Part shown: in pieces, positions 26,740 through 37,210 of the stretch
Position numbering within the stretch: position 1 is the first letter of the stretch
Layout of the letters: the number at the start of each line of letters is the position of its first letter
Assembly: GCF_051710625.1 (NCBI RefSeq)
Contig: NZ_JBPESN010000010.1
Span: 1-54,558, forward strand
DNA length: 54,558 bases
Source: JBPESN01 sp051710625
GTDB lineage: Bacteria; Pseudomonadota; Gammaproteobacteria; Enterobacterales; Enterobacteriaceae
Reading direction: 5' to 3'
The notes under the pieces: generated by a model
What the model saw: only the letters and a program-made list of their open reading frames with translations
The model's database searches: none
Told to the model about the DNA's origin: nothing
Translations under genes and position numbers: made by a program

Positions 26740-28275
26740 ATGACTACGGCATCCCCCTACCTGTCGTTTTGCGGTATTGACTGACGAAGTTTTTCTCGGC
26801 GTTAAGGCGCTGGACGCCATCAGTTTTGATTATTACGCCGGCCAGATTCATGCCTTGATGGGCGAAAATGGCGCCGGCAAATCGACTTTTTTGAAAATCC
26901 TCAGCGGCAGTTATACGCCGTCGCAGGGGAAGATTCTGATAAAAAGTCAGCCAGTATGATTCGTTACCACCACCGATGCACTCAACGCCGGCGTCGCCAT
27001 CATTTATCAGGAACTGCATTTAGTACCCGAGATGACGGTGGGGGAAAATATTTACCTGGGCCAATTGCCTCACAAGGGCGGGCTGGTAAACCGCCGTATT
27101 CTGCATTATGAAACCCGGCTGCAGCTGGCGCATTTGGGATTGGATATCGCGCCGGACACGCCATTGAAATATCTCTCCATCGGCCAGTGGCAAATGGTGG
27201 AAATTGCCAAGGCAGCTGGCACGGAATGCGAAAATCATCGCCTTTGATGAACCGACCAGTTCGCTATCGGCAAGGGAAATAGAGCAGTTGTTTCGCGTCA
27301 TTCGCGAACTGCGCGCCGAAGGACGGGTTATTTTGTATGTCTCCCATCGCATGGAAGAAATTTTCGCTCTGAGCGACGCTATTAGCGTATTCAAGGACGG
27401 CCGCTACGTGCAAACGTTTACCGACACCGCCTCAGTGTCCCACGACCAATTGGTGCAGGCGATGGTCGGGCGCGAACTGGGGGACATTTACGGCTATCAA
27501 CCACGGCCCCATGGCGAGGTGCCGCTGGCGTTGAATGCCGTTCGGGCGCAGGGCGTGAAATTTCCCGTGTCGCTGAGCGTCCACGCCGGTGAAATCGTGG
27601 GTTTGTTCAGTTTGGTCGGCGCCGGACGTAGCGAATTGATGAAAGGGGTATTTGGGGTACGCGTCTGCTGGGCTGGGAACTGCTGCTGGATGGACAGCAG
27701 CTCACCTTTGACAGTCCCGGCGACGCCACTCGTCACGGTCTGATGCTTTGCCCGGAAGATCGCAAAACCGAGGGCATTATTCCGGTACATTCGGAACAGG
27801 AAAATATCAATATCAGCGCCCGACGTAAATTTCTGCGCGCCGGGTGCCTCATCAATGCGCCGTGGGAAGCGGAAAACGCCCAACATTATATCGCGGCGCT
27901 CAATATCAAAACGCCGGCGGCGACGCCGCTGATTATAAATCTTTCCGGCGGCAATCAGCAAAAGGCCATCCTTTTGGCCGTTGGCTGTCTGAAGATATGA
28001 AAGTCATCATGCTCGACGAACCGACCCGTGGCATTGATGTCAGCGCCAAACATGAAATTTACGCGGTTATTTATGCCCTGGCCTAGCGCGGGATTGCCGT
28101 GCTATTTGCCTCAAGCGACCTGCCGGAGGTGCTTAGACTTGCTGATCGTATCATCGTGATGCGCGAAGGGGCCATCTCCGGCGAATTACGCCATGACGAG
28201 GCCACCGAGCAAAAAGCGCTGAGTCTGGCCATGCTTACCACTCCTGATACCCGCGCCGCCGATGCGCTGCTCTGA
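26740..28275 (+). pseudogene. araG: L-arabinose ABC transporter ATPase AraG, broken
   Basis: A double-ATPase subunit. Pieces in order: MTTASPYLSFCGI, a frameshift near 26780, GVKALDAISFDYYAG with Walker A GENGAGKSTFLKIL, a TGA near 26957, YLSIGQWQMVEIAKA (signature region), a frameshift near 27215, Walker B KIIAFDEPTSSLSA, then VSHRMEEIFALSDAI. A frameshift near 27660 with sequence loss follows, then LCPEDRKTEGIIPVHS, the second signature NLSGGNQQKAIL with a frameshift inside it, KVIMLDEPTRGIDVSA, a TAG near 28084 and the end LAMLTTPDTRAADALL. Inactive. Confidence 0.95.
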
Positions 28276-28292
28276 CCGGGAAGGAGTCACTC

Positions 28293-29276
28293 ATGTTTAC
28301 CGTTACCTCTACCCCTGCAAAAGCCCATAAACCCCGTGGGATTAGCTGCATTTGGGACAATTACGGCATGCTGGTGGTGTTCGCGGCGCTGTTTGTCGCC
28401 TGCGCGATCTTCGTGCCCAATTTCGCCAGCTTTATTAATATGAAAGGGTTGGGCCTGGCGATTTCCATGTCGGGCATCGCGGCCTGCGGCATGCTGTTTT
28501 GTCTGGCCTCCGGAGATTTCGATCTCTCGGTGGCGTCGGTGATTGCCTGTTCGGGCGTGACCGCCGCGGTGGTGATTAACATAACCGAGAGCCTTTGGAT
28601 CGGGATGGCCGCCGGTTTGCTGCTGGGGGTGATTTCCGGGCTGGTGAATGGCGTGGTGATCGCCTGGCTGAAAATCAACGCGCTTATCACCACGCTTGCG
28701 ACGATGCAGATCGTCCGCGGCCTGGCTTACATCATTTCCGATGGCAAGGCGGTCGGCATTGAGGATGAGCGGTTTTTTGTGGTGGGTTATGCCAACTAAC
28801 TGGGGCTGCCGGCACCCATCTGGATAACTGTGCTATGTATGATCCTGTTCGGTTTTTTGCTCAACAAAACCACATTCGGGCGCAATATACTGTCTATCGG
28901 GGGCAATGAAGAGGCCGCCAGGCTGGCGGGCGTGTCGGTAGTGCGCACCAAGATCATTATTTTCGTGCTATCAGGGCTGGTGTCGGCGGTGGCGGGCATT
29001 ATTCTGGCCTCAAGGATGACCAGCGGCCAGCCGATGACCTCGTTCGACTGTGAGCTTATCGTCATCTCCGCCTGCGTGCTGGGGGGCGTCTTGCTCAAGG
29101 GCGGTATCGGTAAGATCTCCTATGTTGTGGCCAGGGTGTTGATCCTGGGTACGGTGGAAAACGCCATGAACCTGCTTAACATCTCGCAATTTTCTCAATA
29201 TGTGGTGCGCGGGGGCATTCTGTTGGCGGCGGTCATCTTCGACCGCTACAAACAAAAGGCCAAACGCACGCTGTAG
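28293..29276 (+). pseudogene. araH: L-arabinose ABC transporter permease AraH with one in-frame stop
   Basis: A multi-helix inner-membrane permease, co-linear with E. coli AraH (328 residues). The frame from ATG 28293 (AAGGAGT ribosome-binding site) to the end at 29276 (YKQKAKRTL) is uninterrupted except for TAA at 28797-28799, where E. coli has Trp (GYAN-stop-LGLPAPIW). Conserved blocks include FINMKGLGLAISMSG, LASGDFDLSVASVIA and GGNEEAARLAGV. The stop splits the protein at about residue 168. Confidence 0.94.
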
Positions 29277-29305
29277 CGGGCCGGTTTCACGCGTCGGGAG
29301 GAAAG

Positions 29306-30166
29306 GTGTATCATCGAATTAATCATGAAACGCAGTCGAACCCGCTATTACCGGGGTATGCCTTCAACGCTTATCTGGTCGCCGGCCTGACGCCCATTAT
29401 CGCCAATGGCCCGCTGGACTTTTATATTGACCGCCCTGAGGGGATGAAGGGCTATATACTCAATTTGACCATCAAGGGTCAGGGACGGATTTTTGAAGGG
29501 GATCAGGTTTTTATTTGCACTCCCGGCGATTTGCTATTATTCCCGCCGAAATCCGCCCATTATTATGGCCGCTCTTCCGACGCGGATTGCTGGTATCACC
29601 GCTGGGTGTATTTCCGTCCCCGGGCTTACTGGGCTGACTGGCTGGAATGCCACAGTAAGGTGCGCGATATCGGCCGGCTACGGTTGGGCAGCGAAGCGCT
29701 GGTCACGGAATTTGATCGTCTGCTGTTGCGCGCCATGGAAAAAGATCCGCAAAGCCCGAATAAAATTATGGATCCGCGCTTCATCGAAGCGTGCCAGTTC
29801 ATCACGGAGCATTTGTCGGGTGAATTGCGCATCGACGAAGTCGCCCGTCACGTCCGCCTGTCGCCGTCACGCCTGGCCCATTTGTTCCGGCAGCAGGTGG
29901 GCATCAATATCCTGCGCTGGCGGGAAGAACAGCGCGTCATCCGCGCCAAACTGCTGCTGCAAACCACGCAAGAGTCGATCGCCACCATTGGTCGCGTGGT
30001 GGGCTATGATGATCAGCTCTACTTTTCGCGGGTGTTTCGCAAGCGGCTAGGCGTCAGCCCGCGCGACTTCCGGCGTAAGAGCAGTGAAATCAACTACCCG
30101 GTGAAAGAACTCCAGCAAGTGGTCAATTGGTCTGCCAGAAACGAAAAGGCTATCGTGAGCGGCTAA
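29306..30166 (+). CDS. araC: Arabinose regulator AraC with an internal deletion in the dimerisation region
   Basis: 286 residues. GTG at 29306 with GGAGG upstream. The N-terminal arm and cupin (NPLLPGYAFNAYLVAGLTP, DRPEGMKGYILNLTIKGQG) and the two helix-turn-helix units of the AraC domain (RIDEVARHVRLSPSRLAHLFRQQ, ATIGRVVGYDDQLYFSRVFRK) are intact. Between WADWLECHSK and ACQF about 25 residues are missing relative to E. coli AraC: EFDRL joins directly to LLRAMEK. The lost part carries helices used for dimerisation. The frame is preserved, so a protein is made, but normal control is doubtful. All target genes nearby are broken. Confidence 0.85.
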   Translation: MYHRINHETQSNPLLPGYAFNAYLVAGLTPIIANGPLDFYIDRPEGMKGYILNLTIKGQGRIFEGDQVFICTPGDLLLFPPKSAHYYGRSSDADCWYHRWVYFRPRAYWADWLECHSKVRDIGRLRLGSEALVTEFDRLLLRAMEKDPQSPNKIMDPRFIEACQFITEHLSGELRIDEVARHVRLSPSRLAHLFRQQVGINILRWREEQRVIRAKLLLQTTQESIATIGRVVGYDDQLYFSRVFRKRLGVSPRDFRRKSSEINYPVKELQQVVNWSARNEKAIVSG

Positions 30167-30195
30167 TTTATTGATATTGTTGTTCGGTGAACTTA

Positions 30196-30225
30196 ACGCC
30201 GCCGGGGCATTGCCGCCGGCGGCGT
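30196..30225 (+). terminator. Hairpin after araC
   Basis: ACGCCGCCGG and CCGGCGGCGT form a perfect 10-bp GC stem with a 10-nt loop, 27 bp after the araC stop. No T tract follows, so its termination strength is uncertain. Confidence 0.5.
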
Positions 30226-30247
30226 CAACGTCAATCAAGGACAACCT

Positions 30248-30865
30248 ATGGCTGACACGCTTCGTATCGGAATCATTAGCTATGGTTTCGCCAGTAAAAC
30301 TTTCCATGCCCTTTTAATTAACGCAACGCCGGGACTGACCCTGACCGCCATCTCCTCAAGCGAGGCCGGCAAGGTGCACGCCGACTGGCCACAGGTCACG
30401 GTGGTTGATGATCCGCAACAGTTGATTCATCGTGACGATGTTGACCTGATAGTCATTCCTACCCCCAACGACACGCATTTTCCGCTTGCCTGCGAGGCCT
30501 TGCTGGCGGATAAGCATGTGGTGGTGGATAAGCCGTTCACCGTAACGCTATCCCAGGCGCAGGAATTAAACCAGCTCGCCAGCTCGCCTGCGCGCGCAAG
30601 CGGGTATTGTCGGTGTTCCATAATCGCCGCTGGGACAGTGATTTCCTGACCCTGCAGCAGTTGGTCAATGCCGGGACCTTGCGAGAGATTAAGTATTTGG
30701 CCTCACATTACGATCGATTCCGGCTTGAAGTGAAGGATCGCTGGCGCGAGCGCCCCGGCGCCGAATCCCGTGTCGGCCGAGGATGCTATTCAAGTGATGG
30801 AAATCATCGAGCAAGGCATCGAGAGCGCCGAACAACGTAAAATGTTACCGGTGAAAAACGGCTGA
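30248..30865 (+). pseudogene. ydgJ: Gfo/Idh/MocA-family oxidoreductase YdgJ, frameshifted with large deletion
   Basis: A Rossmann-fold NAD(P)-dependent sugar-type dehydrogenase of unknown substrate. ATG at 30248 (MADTLRIGIISYGFASKTFHA). Conserved DLIVIPTPNDTHFPLA and KHVVVDKPFTVTLSQA. A frameshift near 30600 leads to SVFHNRRWDSDFLTLQQL in another frame. After KDRWRERPGA (near 30760) about 165 residues are deleted, and the extreme C-terminus (VSAEDAIQVMEIIEQGIESAE) follows directly, ending in TGA at 30863-30865. In E. coli ydgJ lies between add and cnu; here the ara block has been placed between cnu and ydgJ. Confidence 0.93.
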
Positions 30866-30936
30866 TCCCGCGACCGGGTGAGGTGAAAAACTATCGGTTC
30901 AGGTCGTCATGAACAATTGAGGGAAAAACTGTTTCT

Positions 30937-31952
30937 ATGTCCTGGTTGCAACGTTTGCGTATAGAGTAAGTTTCTATTGGTGCTCATTTGCGTGGTGCCC
31001 CTGGCGTCATTTTTTCCCTGTCGCGGCATCGCCCGGGTGATCTTTGAAAATTTGACCACCGCCGCCATCGCATTGCTGTTTTTTATGCACGGCGCAAAAT
31101 TATCACGGGAAGCTATTCTGGGCGGTATCGGCCACTGGAAGTTGCATGTGGTAATGTTTCTCAGCACCTTTGCCTTATTTCCGCTGCTGGATCTGGCGAT
31201 GAAAGTCTTCGTGCCCATCTTGCTGTCAAACAGCGTGTATATGGAGTTTTTGTACCTGTGCACGCTGCCGGCAACGGTACAATCGGCAATTGCATTCACC
31301 TCCGTAGCGGGCGGAAATGTGGCCCCCGCGATTTGCAGTGCTTCGGCCTCCAGTACTCTCGGCGTCTTTCTATCGCCGGTGCTGGTCGGGCTGCTCATGC
31401 ACACCCAGGAAGGGGGGCGGGCGGTCATGATACGCTGCACGCTATCGGCTCGATTATATTGCAACTGATAGTGCCCTTTATCATCGGCCACGCGTCACGA
31501 CCGCTCATCGGCGGTTGGGTCGCGCGGCATAAAAAGCTGGTGAATATGACTGACCGGCCATCCATTTTACTGGTGGTGTACGTTGCCTTCAGCGCGGCGG
31601 TAGTGGAGGGCATCTGGCAGCAAATCACCGACTGGACGCTGGTGGCGATCCTGGCGTTCTCGCTGGTGCTGCTGGCCTTAGTACTGATGCCAATACCTAT
31701 ACCGCCCGATGGATGGGGTTTGATACGCCGGATGAAATTACCGTCGTGTTTTGCGGCTCGAAGAAGAGTCTCGCCAACGGCATCCCTATGGCGAACGTCT
31801 TGTTTCCCGTCGCTATGGTGGGGACATTGGTATTGCCCTTGATGATTTTCCATCAGTTGCAATTAATGGTATGTGCGGTTCTCGTTCAACGTTACGCACG
31901 TAAGCAGGCCGCATTAGCGGTCGCGGCACCGGATGCGGGACGTCGGCCCTGA
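30937..31952 (+). pseudogene. yfeH: Bile acid:sodium symporter-family protein (YfeH-like), broken
   Basis: A predicted ten-helix inner-membrane transporter. ATG at 30937 (MSWLQRLRIE), a frameshift at about 30970, then a long match to E. coli YfeH: ENLTTAAIALLFFMHGAKLSREAI, FLYLCTLPATVQSAIAFTS, GGNVAPAICSASASSTLGVFLSP. Another frameshift lies near 31425, ILQLIVPFIIGHASRPLI and SILLVVYVAFSAAVVEG follow, a frameshift or small deletion near 31695, and the last piece is DEITVVFCGSKKSLANGIPMANVLFP. Inactive. In E. coli yfeH lies elsewhere in the chromosome. Confidence 0.92.
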
Positions 31953-32235
31953 TGGACCACCGGGGGGGCCGTCGCCGCCCGGCGCCCCAGCGTGCTGTGG
32001 CAGAGGGTGACACAAGCATAAATTGGCGCAAACACAGGCTGGTGCAAGCATGGGTCGACGCAGGGATAGGTTGGACTCAAGCAATGGAGGTCTGCCTGCT
32101 TGGGCGGTGTGTGGGCGCCAGAGTATCTCGCCGGCCTGCTTGTTGGGGCCGACGCGGCGCTGTTTTCACTCATGCTTGGTTATTGCGCGCCGTTCAGGCG
32201 CTGCGCGCGGTAACACAGGGTATCCCTGCCGCTGT

Positions 32236-32988
32236 TTAGCGCCGCCACGCAGGATAGGTGAAAAACAGCAGATGACACATATTTAGGGCAAAATGTACCG
32301 CCGCCGCCACCCACAACTTACCGCTCCACTTCCATGCCAGGCCGTACACCAGGCCCGCCAAACCGACAAAAATTAGCATTAACAGTCCGGATTGAAGATG
32401 CGCCAAGCCAAACAAAAGCGCGGTAATCACTAAAGCAGGCAGGACACCGGTAAACTGTCCCACCCGGCGTTGCAGGTAACCGCGGAACAGCGCTTCTTCC
32501 GCCAGCGCCACAAAAAACAGATTGTCCAGCATGAAGTTGCCCAGCCATACCGGCGCGTGCATTTCCGGTTTCAGACCGCCGCGCGCCACGGCTAATAATA
32601 ACAGGCCGGGAACACAAAGCAGTAATAGCACCCATCGCCATGGCGCGACATTGGCCTGCGCCGGGGTGGTAAACAGCGAGGGAACACAGCCGAGCAACGA
32701 GAAGGGGATCAGCGCTTTATCCAGGCCATAATAGAGAGTAAACGGCTGGCTGTGTGGCCCGGCCTGTACCCCGTCGAGTATTCTGGGGGCGCTGAAACTC
32801 GGCGCCCAATGCATGAATAGCATTATACTGGCGATAACCATCAAGCCTTCGCAAGCGATGGCAGTCCCCTTACGGTTTTGATAACGCATGCGAAGCAGAG
32901 CAATCAGGCCCGCCAGCGTCAACAGCACCAACACCGCGCGGAAATTGAAAAAAATGGCCGGAAGCGATAGGGGGAATAGATATTCCAT
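32236..32988 (-). CDS. CPBP-family intramembrane glutamic endopeptidase
   Basis: A 250-residue polytopic membrane protein of the CPBP (Abi/CAAX-type) family. All three family motifs are present: EEALFRG (E164, E165, R169), FGLAH (F193, H197) and HFALN (H232, N236). About eight hydrophobic segments precede and surround them. Members cleave prenylated or membrane proteins, or act in bacteriocin self-immunity or envelope regulation; the substrate here is unknown. The frame is intact, starting ATG at 32988 with AGGAG upstream. It stands alone, with dead genes on both sides. Confidence 0.85.
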   Translation of the reverse strand: MEYLFPLSLPAIFFNFRAVLVLLTLAGLIALLRMRYQNRKGTAIACEGLMVIASIMLFMHWAPSFSAPRILDGVQAGPHSQPFTLYYGLDKALIPFSLLGCVPSLFTTPAQANVAPWRWVLLLLCVPGLLLLAVARGGLKPEMHAPVWLGNFMLDNLFFVALAEEALFRGYLQRRVGQFTGVLPALVITALLFGLAHLQSGLLMLIFVGLAGLVYGLAWKWSGKLWVAAAVHFALNMCHLLFFTYPAWRR

Positions 32989-34049
32989 GAGCGTTACTCC
33001 TGTTTATTATAATCCGTTTAGATTTATCTTTTTCATGGGAAAAGTCGCTATATTGCAAAAGCCGCTAGATTAAAAGAGTTGTCAGGGATTTTGTTAATTG
33101 ACATTACCGATAATATGAAGGCGCAAAAAACATTACGCCAGTAAATGGCTATTTTTTGCACCTTGCTTAATTTTTAGCGTGCGGATAAATAAGAGTGGGA
33201 GGGAAAGTTATCACGTCAGTGAGAATAGATTGACCCCCAGTACTTGCGCAGATAAGACCTAGGATGTAATCGTTTTGACCACGTTAGCCGGACGATGAGA
33301 TAAGTCTTTTGAGGTGATGGACGCATGGTTGTATCAGACGTCTCAAACGCGCAACGGCGCGGAATCTGGCCGGCCAGAGGGCTCCTGCCGGCGCTTACGC
33401 CGCGGGTCATAAGCCGTAGATTATAAAACAAACAGGTTATGGAATAATTTTATTAGTTACAACATACACTGATTGATCTTAAATGAACATAATATCCCGG
33501 CAGAGAAAACGTGATAAAAACAAGATTGCTCAGTAATTCTCCTTTTGTTCAAGCCACGTTTAATCAGACGGCAGGAAAATATGGCAGAATACAGCGCCTT
33601 ACCCTTTAGTCTTTTGTCCGCCTCCCCTTTTCGGCAATCGCGGGGGTCGCGCCAGAATAATGTACTGCTGCTGTACAGGACGTCTAGCTCACTATGACAG
33701 GTTATTTTTCTGGCCAAAACGCTGAGTTTATTTCCTGGCCGGGGTCGGTCTGGCCTATTGTCTTTCGTCCACCGAGTACCGCCGCGCTGGCCGTTAATAA
33801 CGCAGGGCAGAGGAATATTGCTGTAGCGCCGGCAATACGTTTCTCGCCGTTTGCGGTGGTGTCATGTCCGCCGGTCCGGCCGGCGGTCGGTCAAAGAATA
33901 CCCCCTGGCAATGTCGGTAGATTACTCCGCAGCGGCGTACCCGGTGGTGGCGCGAAAAGGGGGCTTCAGGACAGCCTTCCGCGCCCTGTCTAGCTGACCA
34001 GGGCGAACGTGCAGGCTCGGCGGGCGAGTATAATTGTGGGGATAAGCGA
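32989..34049. other. Long non-coding stretch with a Ter site
   Basis: About 1,060 bp without a supported gene. It holds the CPBP gene promoter on the left, a replication terminator site at 33451-33468, and a stretch at 33700-34000 with open frames in several phases. One phase contains a possible hydrophobic segment (LAGVGLAYCLSST, near 33735-33775), but I cannot assign a family. It may be a decayed gene that preceded macA. Confidence 0.5.
33451..33468 (-). other. Ter (Tus-binding replication terminator) site
   Basis: On the minus strand it reads TGTATGTTGTAACTAATA. This matches the E. coli Ter core AGNATGTTGTAAYTAAA, with the invariant G6 that pairs with the flipping C6. The same 18 bases occur at 46987-47004. 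From the known polarity of E. coli TerB, the blocking face points to higher coordinates, so forks travelling right to left would be stopped. Confidence 0.85.
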
Positions 34050-35217
34050 ATGTCGTTAGGGTCGAGGGTTCCTCGGCGCTTGCTGTTCGTTATCGCCGGT
34101 ACGGTGCTGATGGCGGTAACGGCGCTAGCGTGGCTGATACTGCGTACGCCGCACGCAAATTTTCTCACGGCGCCGGTTCACCGCGGCGATATACAGGTGC
34201 TAGTGCAGGCTACTGGCAAGCTTGAAGCCGTCAAAAGCGTCAGCGTCGGTGCTCAGGTGTCTGGCCAGATTACCGCGCTGCACGTTGCCAACGGCGATCG
34301 GGTGGAGGAGAAGGGCCAGCTTATCGCGGAAATCGACGATTCCAACCAGATCAATGAGCTCAGAATTGCTCAGGCGGCGTTACGGGTCTTTGAGGCGCAG
34401 CGCGCGGCCAAAAGTAGCCGCGTTGAAAAAAGCCACGCTGGCTTATCAGCACCAGCAGCGCCTGTGGCGTAACGATGCCAGTTCGCGCAAGGCTTATGAA
34501 GAGGCGGAAACGGACCTGGCGACGGTCCGCGCCGGCATTGACGAGTTGGATGCTTAAATCGTGCAGCCCAACATCAAAGTGGACAAGGAAAAGGTTAATC
34601 TCAGCTACACCCGCGTGTGACCGCCCCCGTAGCGGGAATTGTGGTGGCGGTTATCGCCCGCGAAGGCCAGACGGTCAACGCTGTGCAAAGCGCGCCGATT
34701 ATCGTAAAACTTGCCCAACTGGATACCATGACGGTCAAAACACAGATTTCCGAGGCCGACATTACCCGCATCGCCCCGAATCGACCGCTGTTTTTTATCA
34801 TTTTCGCCGAGCCTGACCATCCCTATCACGCCCGTCTGCGCGCCATCGAACAGGCGCCGGAGAGCCTAAACAAGGAGGAGGATACGACGCGCATCGACAG
34901 TACCAGTAACGACGCCGTTTACTATAATGCGCTTTGATGTCCCCAATCCCGATCACCGGCTGCGCATCAATATGACCGCTCTGATGTCGCTTATCGTCGA
35001 TGACGTGAAGGATACCTTACTGATCCCCTCGGCGGCGCTGACCCATTCAGAAGGCAAGGGACTTTATACGTTGCAGGTGCTGGTAAAGGGTAAGCCCGTC
35101 GCGCGTCAGGTCAAAATCGGTCTGAACAATTTTGTCGACGCGCAGGTGCTGTCCTGCCTGCAGGCGGGCGAGCAGGTCATTCTGGCCCAGGATGAACCGG
35201 CCGGCCACGGGGGTGTG
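34050..35217 (+). pseudogene. macA: MacA-type periplasmic adaptor of a tripartite efflux pump, broken
   Basis: Membrane-fusion protein that couples the MacB ATPase to a TolC-like channel. ATG at 34050, an N-terminal membrane anchor (LLFVIAGTVLMAVTALAWLI), lipoyl-domain half GDIQVLVQATGKLEAVKSV and VGAQVSGQITAL. A frameshift near 34420 precedes the coiled-coil part (ATLAYQHQQRLWRNDASS). TAA near 34555, a stop near 34618, VAGIVVAVIAREGQTVNA and VKTQISEADITRI follow. Another frameshift lies near 34933 (YYNA to FDVPNPDHRLRINMT). At the 3' end its frame now runs into macB without a stop. At least four lesions. Confidence 0.92.
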
Positions 35218-37210
35218 ATGACCACGCCGCTAATTGAACTTCAGGGGGTCAGCCGAAGCTATTGCCAGGGCGATGCGACAGTCAACGTGTTGAACGATAT
35301 TCATCTGCGCATTAATCCCAGGGAAATAGTGGCGATTATTGGGTCTTCAGGATCGGGAAAATCGACTTTGATGAATATTCTGGGCTGCCTCGACAAACCC
35401 AGCGGCGGTGAATATTGCATTTGCGGTCGTGATGTCGCCGAGCTCACCCCCGATACGCTGACGGCGCTGCGTCGTGAGCATATCGGCTTTATCTTCCAGC
35501 GCTATCATCTCATGCCTGAGCTCAGCGCCGTGGGCAATGTCGAGATTCCGGCGGTATATGCCAACCGCCCACGCCAGGAACGGCGGCGGGGCGAGCAGCG
35601 GCACTACTGGATCGGCTGGGTCTTGCGGGTAAACATCATCATCGCCCGGCGCAGCTGTCAAGCGGTCAGCAACAGCGGGTGAGTATCGCCCCCGCGCTGA
35701 TGAACGGCGGCGAAATCATTCTTGCGGACGAGCCGACGGGAGCGTTGGACTCTGCGTCCGGCAAGGAAGTGTTAGCGATACTTACAGAGCTGAACCGTCA
35801 GGGGCATACGCTGGTGATCGTGACCCACAATATGGCGGTGGCCCGGCATACCCGCCGCATTATCGAGATTCGCGATGGGCGATTGTCGCGGACACGCGTA
35901 CCGATCAAACGCCGCTGACGCCGCTGATGAAACCGCGTTCAGCGCTACCCGGCGCGCGAGCGGGGTGCAGTTTGCCGACAGAGTGCGCGAGTCGCTGCAT
36001 ATGGCGCTGAAAGCGATGAATGCCCACCGCATGCGTACACTATTAACCATGGCCGGCATTGTGTTTGGTATTGCGGCCGTCGTCACGGTGGTGGGGCTGG
36101 GGGAAGGTGCGCGGGAGCGAACGTTACGCCGCATCAATTTTCTCGGTACCAACGTTATTAGTATTTACCCCGGCAAAGATTTTTTTGATGAGAATGCGGG
36201 GGCCATTCGCACGCTGGTCCCGGCTGACGCCGCGGCGCCCGCCCGCCAGGGTTATGTGGACAGCGTGTCGCCGGAGTTGGGGACCTCCGCGCCCCTGCGT
36301 TACCGCAATAAGTCCGCCAATGTGGATGTGATTGACGTGGGAGAAAGCTATTTCCGCGTTAGAGGCCTTTCCCTGGCTGAAGGGTGGCCATTTGCCTCGC
36401 AACAGGTGGCGCAGGCGACGACAGATGCCATTATCGACGATAATGCCCGCCGCACCCTCTTCGCCGCCACCGGGCAGTCGCCGCTTGGCCAGACGCTGTT
36501 GCTTAATACGATGGCGGTCCGGGTCATCGGCGTTGCGTCCGCTGATACCAACGTCATGGAATATCGCTCTGACCGCATCCATATCTGGTTGCCTTATACG
36601 ACGATACTGCATCGGCTCATGGGGCAGCAGCACGTCAATGGCATCGTCGTGCGCACGGGGCCGGTATTGATAATGCGGTGGCGGAACGCGGCATTGAACA
36701 ACTGATGCTTCAGCGTCATGGCGTCAAGGATTTTATGCTGTTCAACGATGACAGGATCCGCCGTTCGGTTATGAAAACGTCCATGACATTCAGCGTGCTG
36801 ATTGCGATGGCCGCGATGATCGCGTTATTTATCGGCAGTCTTGGCGTCATGAATATCATGTTGGCCTCGGTCACCGAGCGTACCCATGAAATCGGCGTCA
36901 GAATGGCGGTAGGCGCCCGGCGCGGCGATATCATGCGGCAATTTCTTATCGAGGCGGTGCTGGTTGCTTGACCGGAGGCGTACTGGGCGTCCTGCTCGCC
37001 CTGAGCGGCGGTGCGCTGTTTAGCGCATTGGAGGGGGATATTTTCCCGATGGTTACCTCCTGGCCGGCAGTATCGGGCGCATTCCTGTGCGCCTGCGCTA
37101 TCGGCATGGTCTTCGGCTATTGGCCTGCGCGCACCGCGGCCCGTGTTAGCGGCGGCGAGGCAACGTCCGTATCAGGCACAGGCGAGCGTGGCGCAACGCG
37201 TGGACAATTA
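35218..37210 (+). pseudogene. macB: MacB-type ABC exporter, broken
   Basis: ATPase/permease fusion of the macrolide/toxin exporter type. ATG at 35218 (MTTPLIELQGVSRSY) and Walker A IIGSSGSGKSTLMNILGCLD. A frameshift near 35590, RVSIAPALMNGGEIILADEPTGALDS (signature end and Walker B), then a frameshift near 35890. The first permease helix is MRTLLTMAGIVFGIAAVVTVV, the large periplasmic domain has GTNVISIYPGKDFF, a frameshift falls near 36665, and the permease core has GSLGVMNIMLASVTERTHEIG. A last frameshift near 36968 precedes LTGGVLGVLLALSGGA and the end near YWPARTAARV. The exact 3' end is uncertain. Confidence 0.92.

Noticed and set aside
31952..32286. Overlapping open frames between yfeH and the CPBP gene
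   Set aside because: Low-complexity Arg/Gly/Ala-rich products with no start signals and no family; probably non-coding.
33694..33993. 99-codon open frame before macA
   Set aside because: Hydrophobic traces occur in another phase, so this frame is unlikely to be the coding one. No family is recognised.
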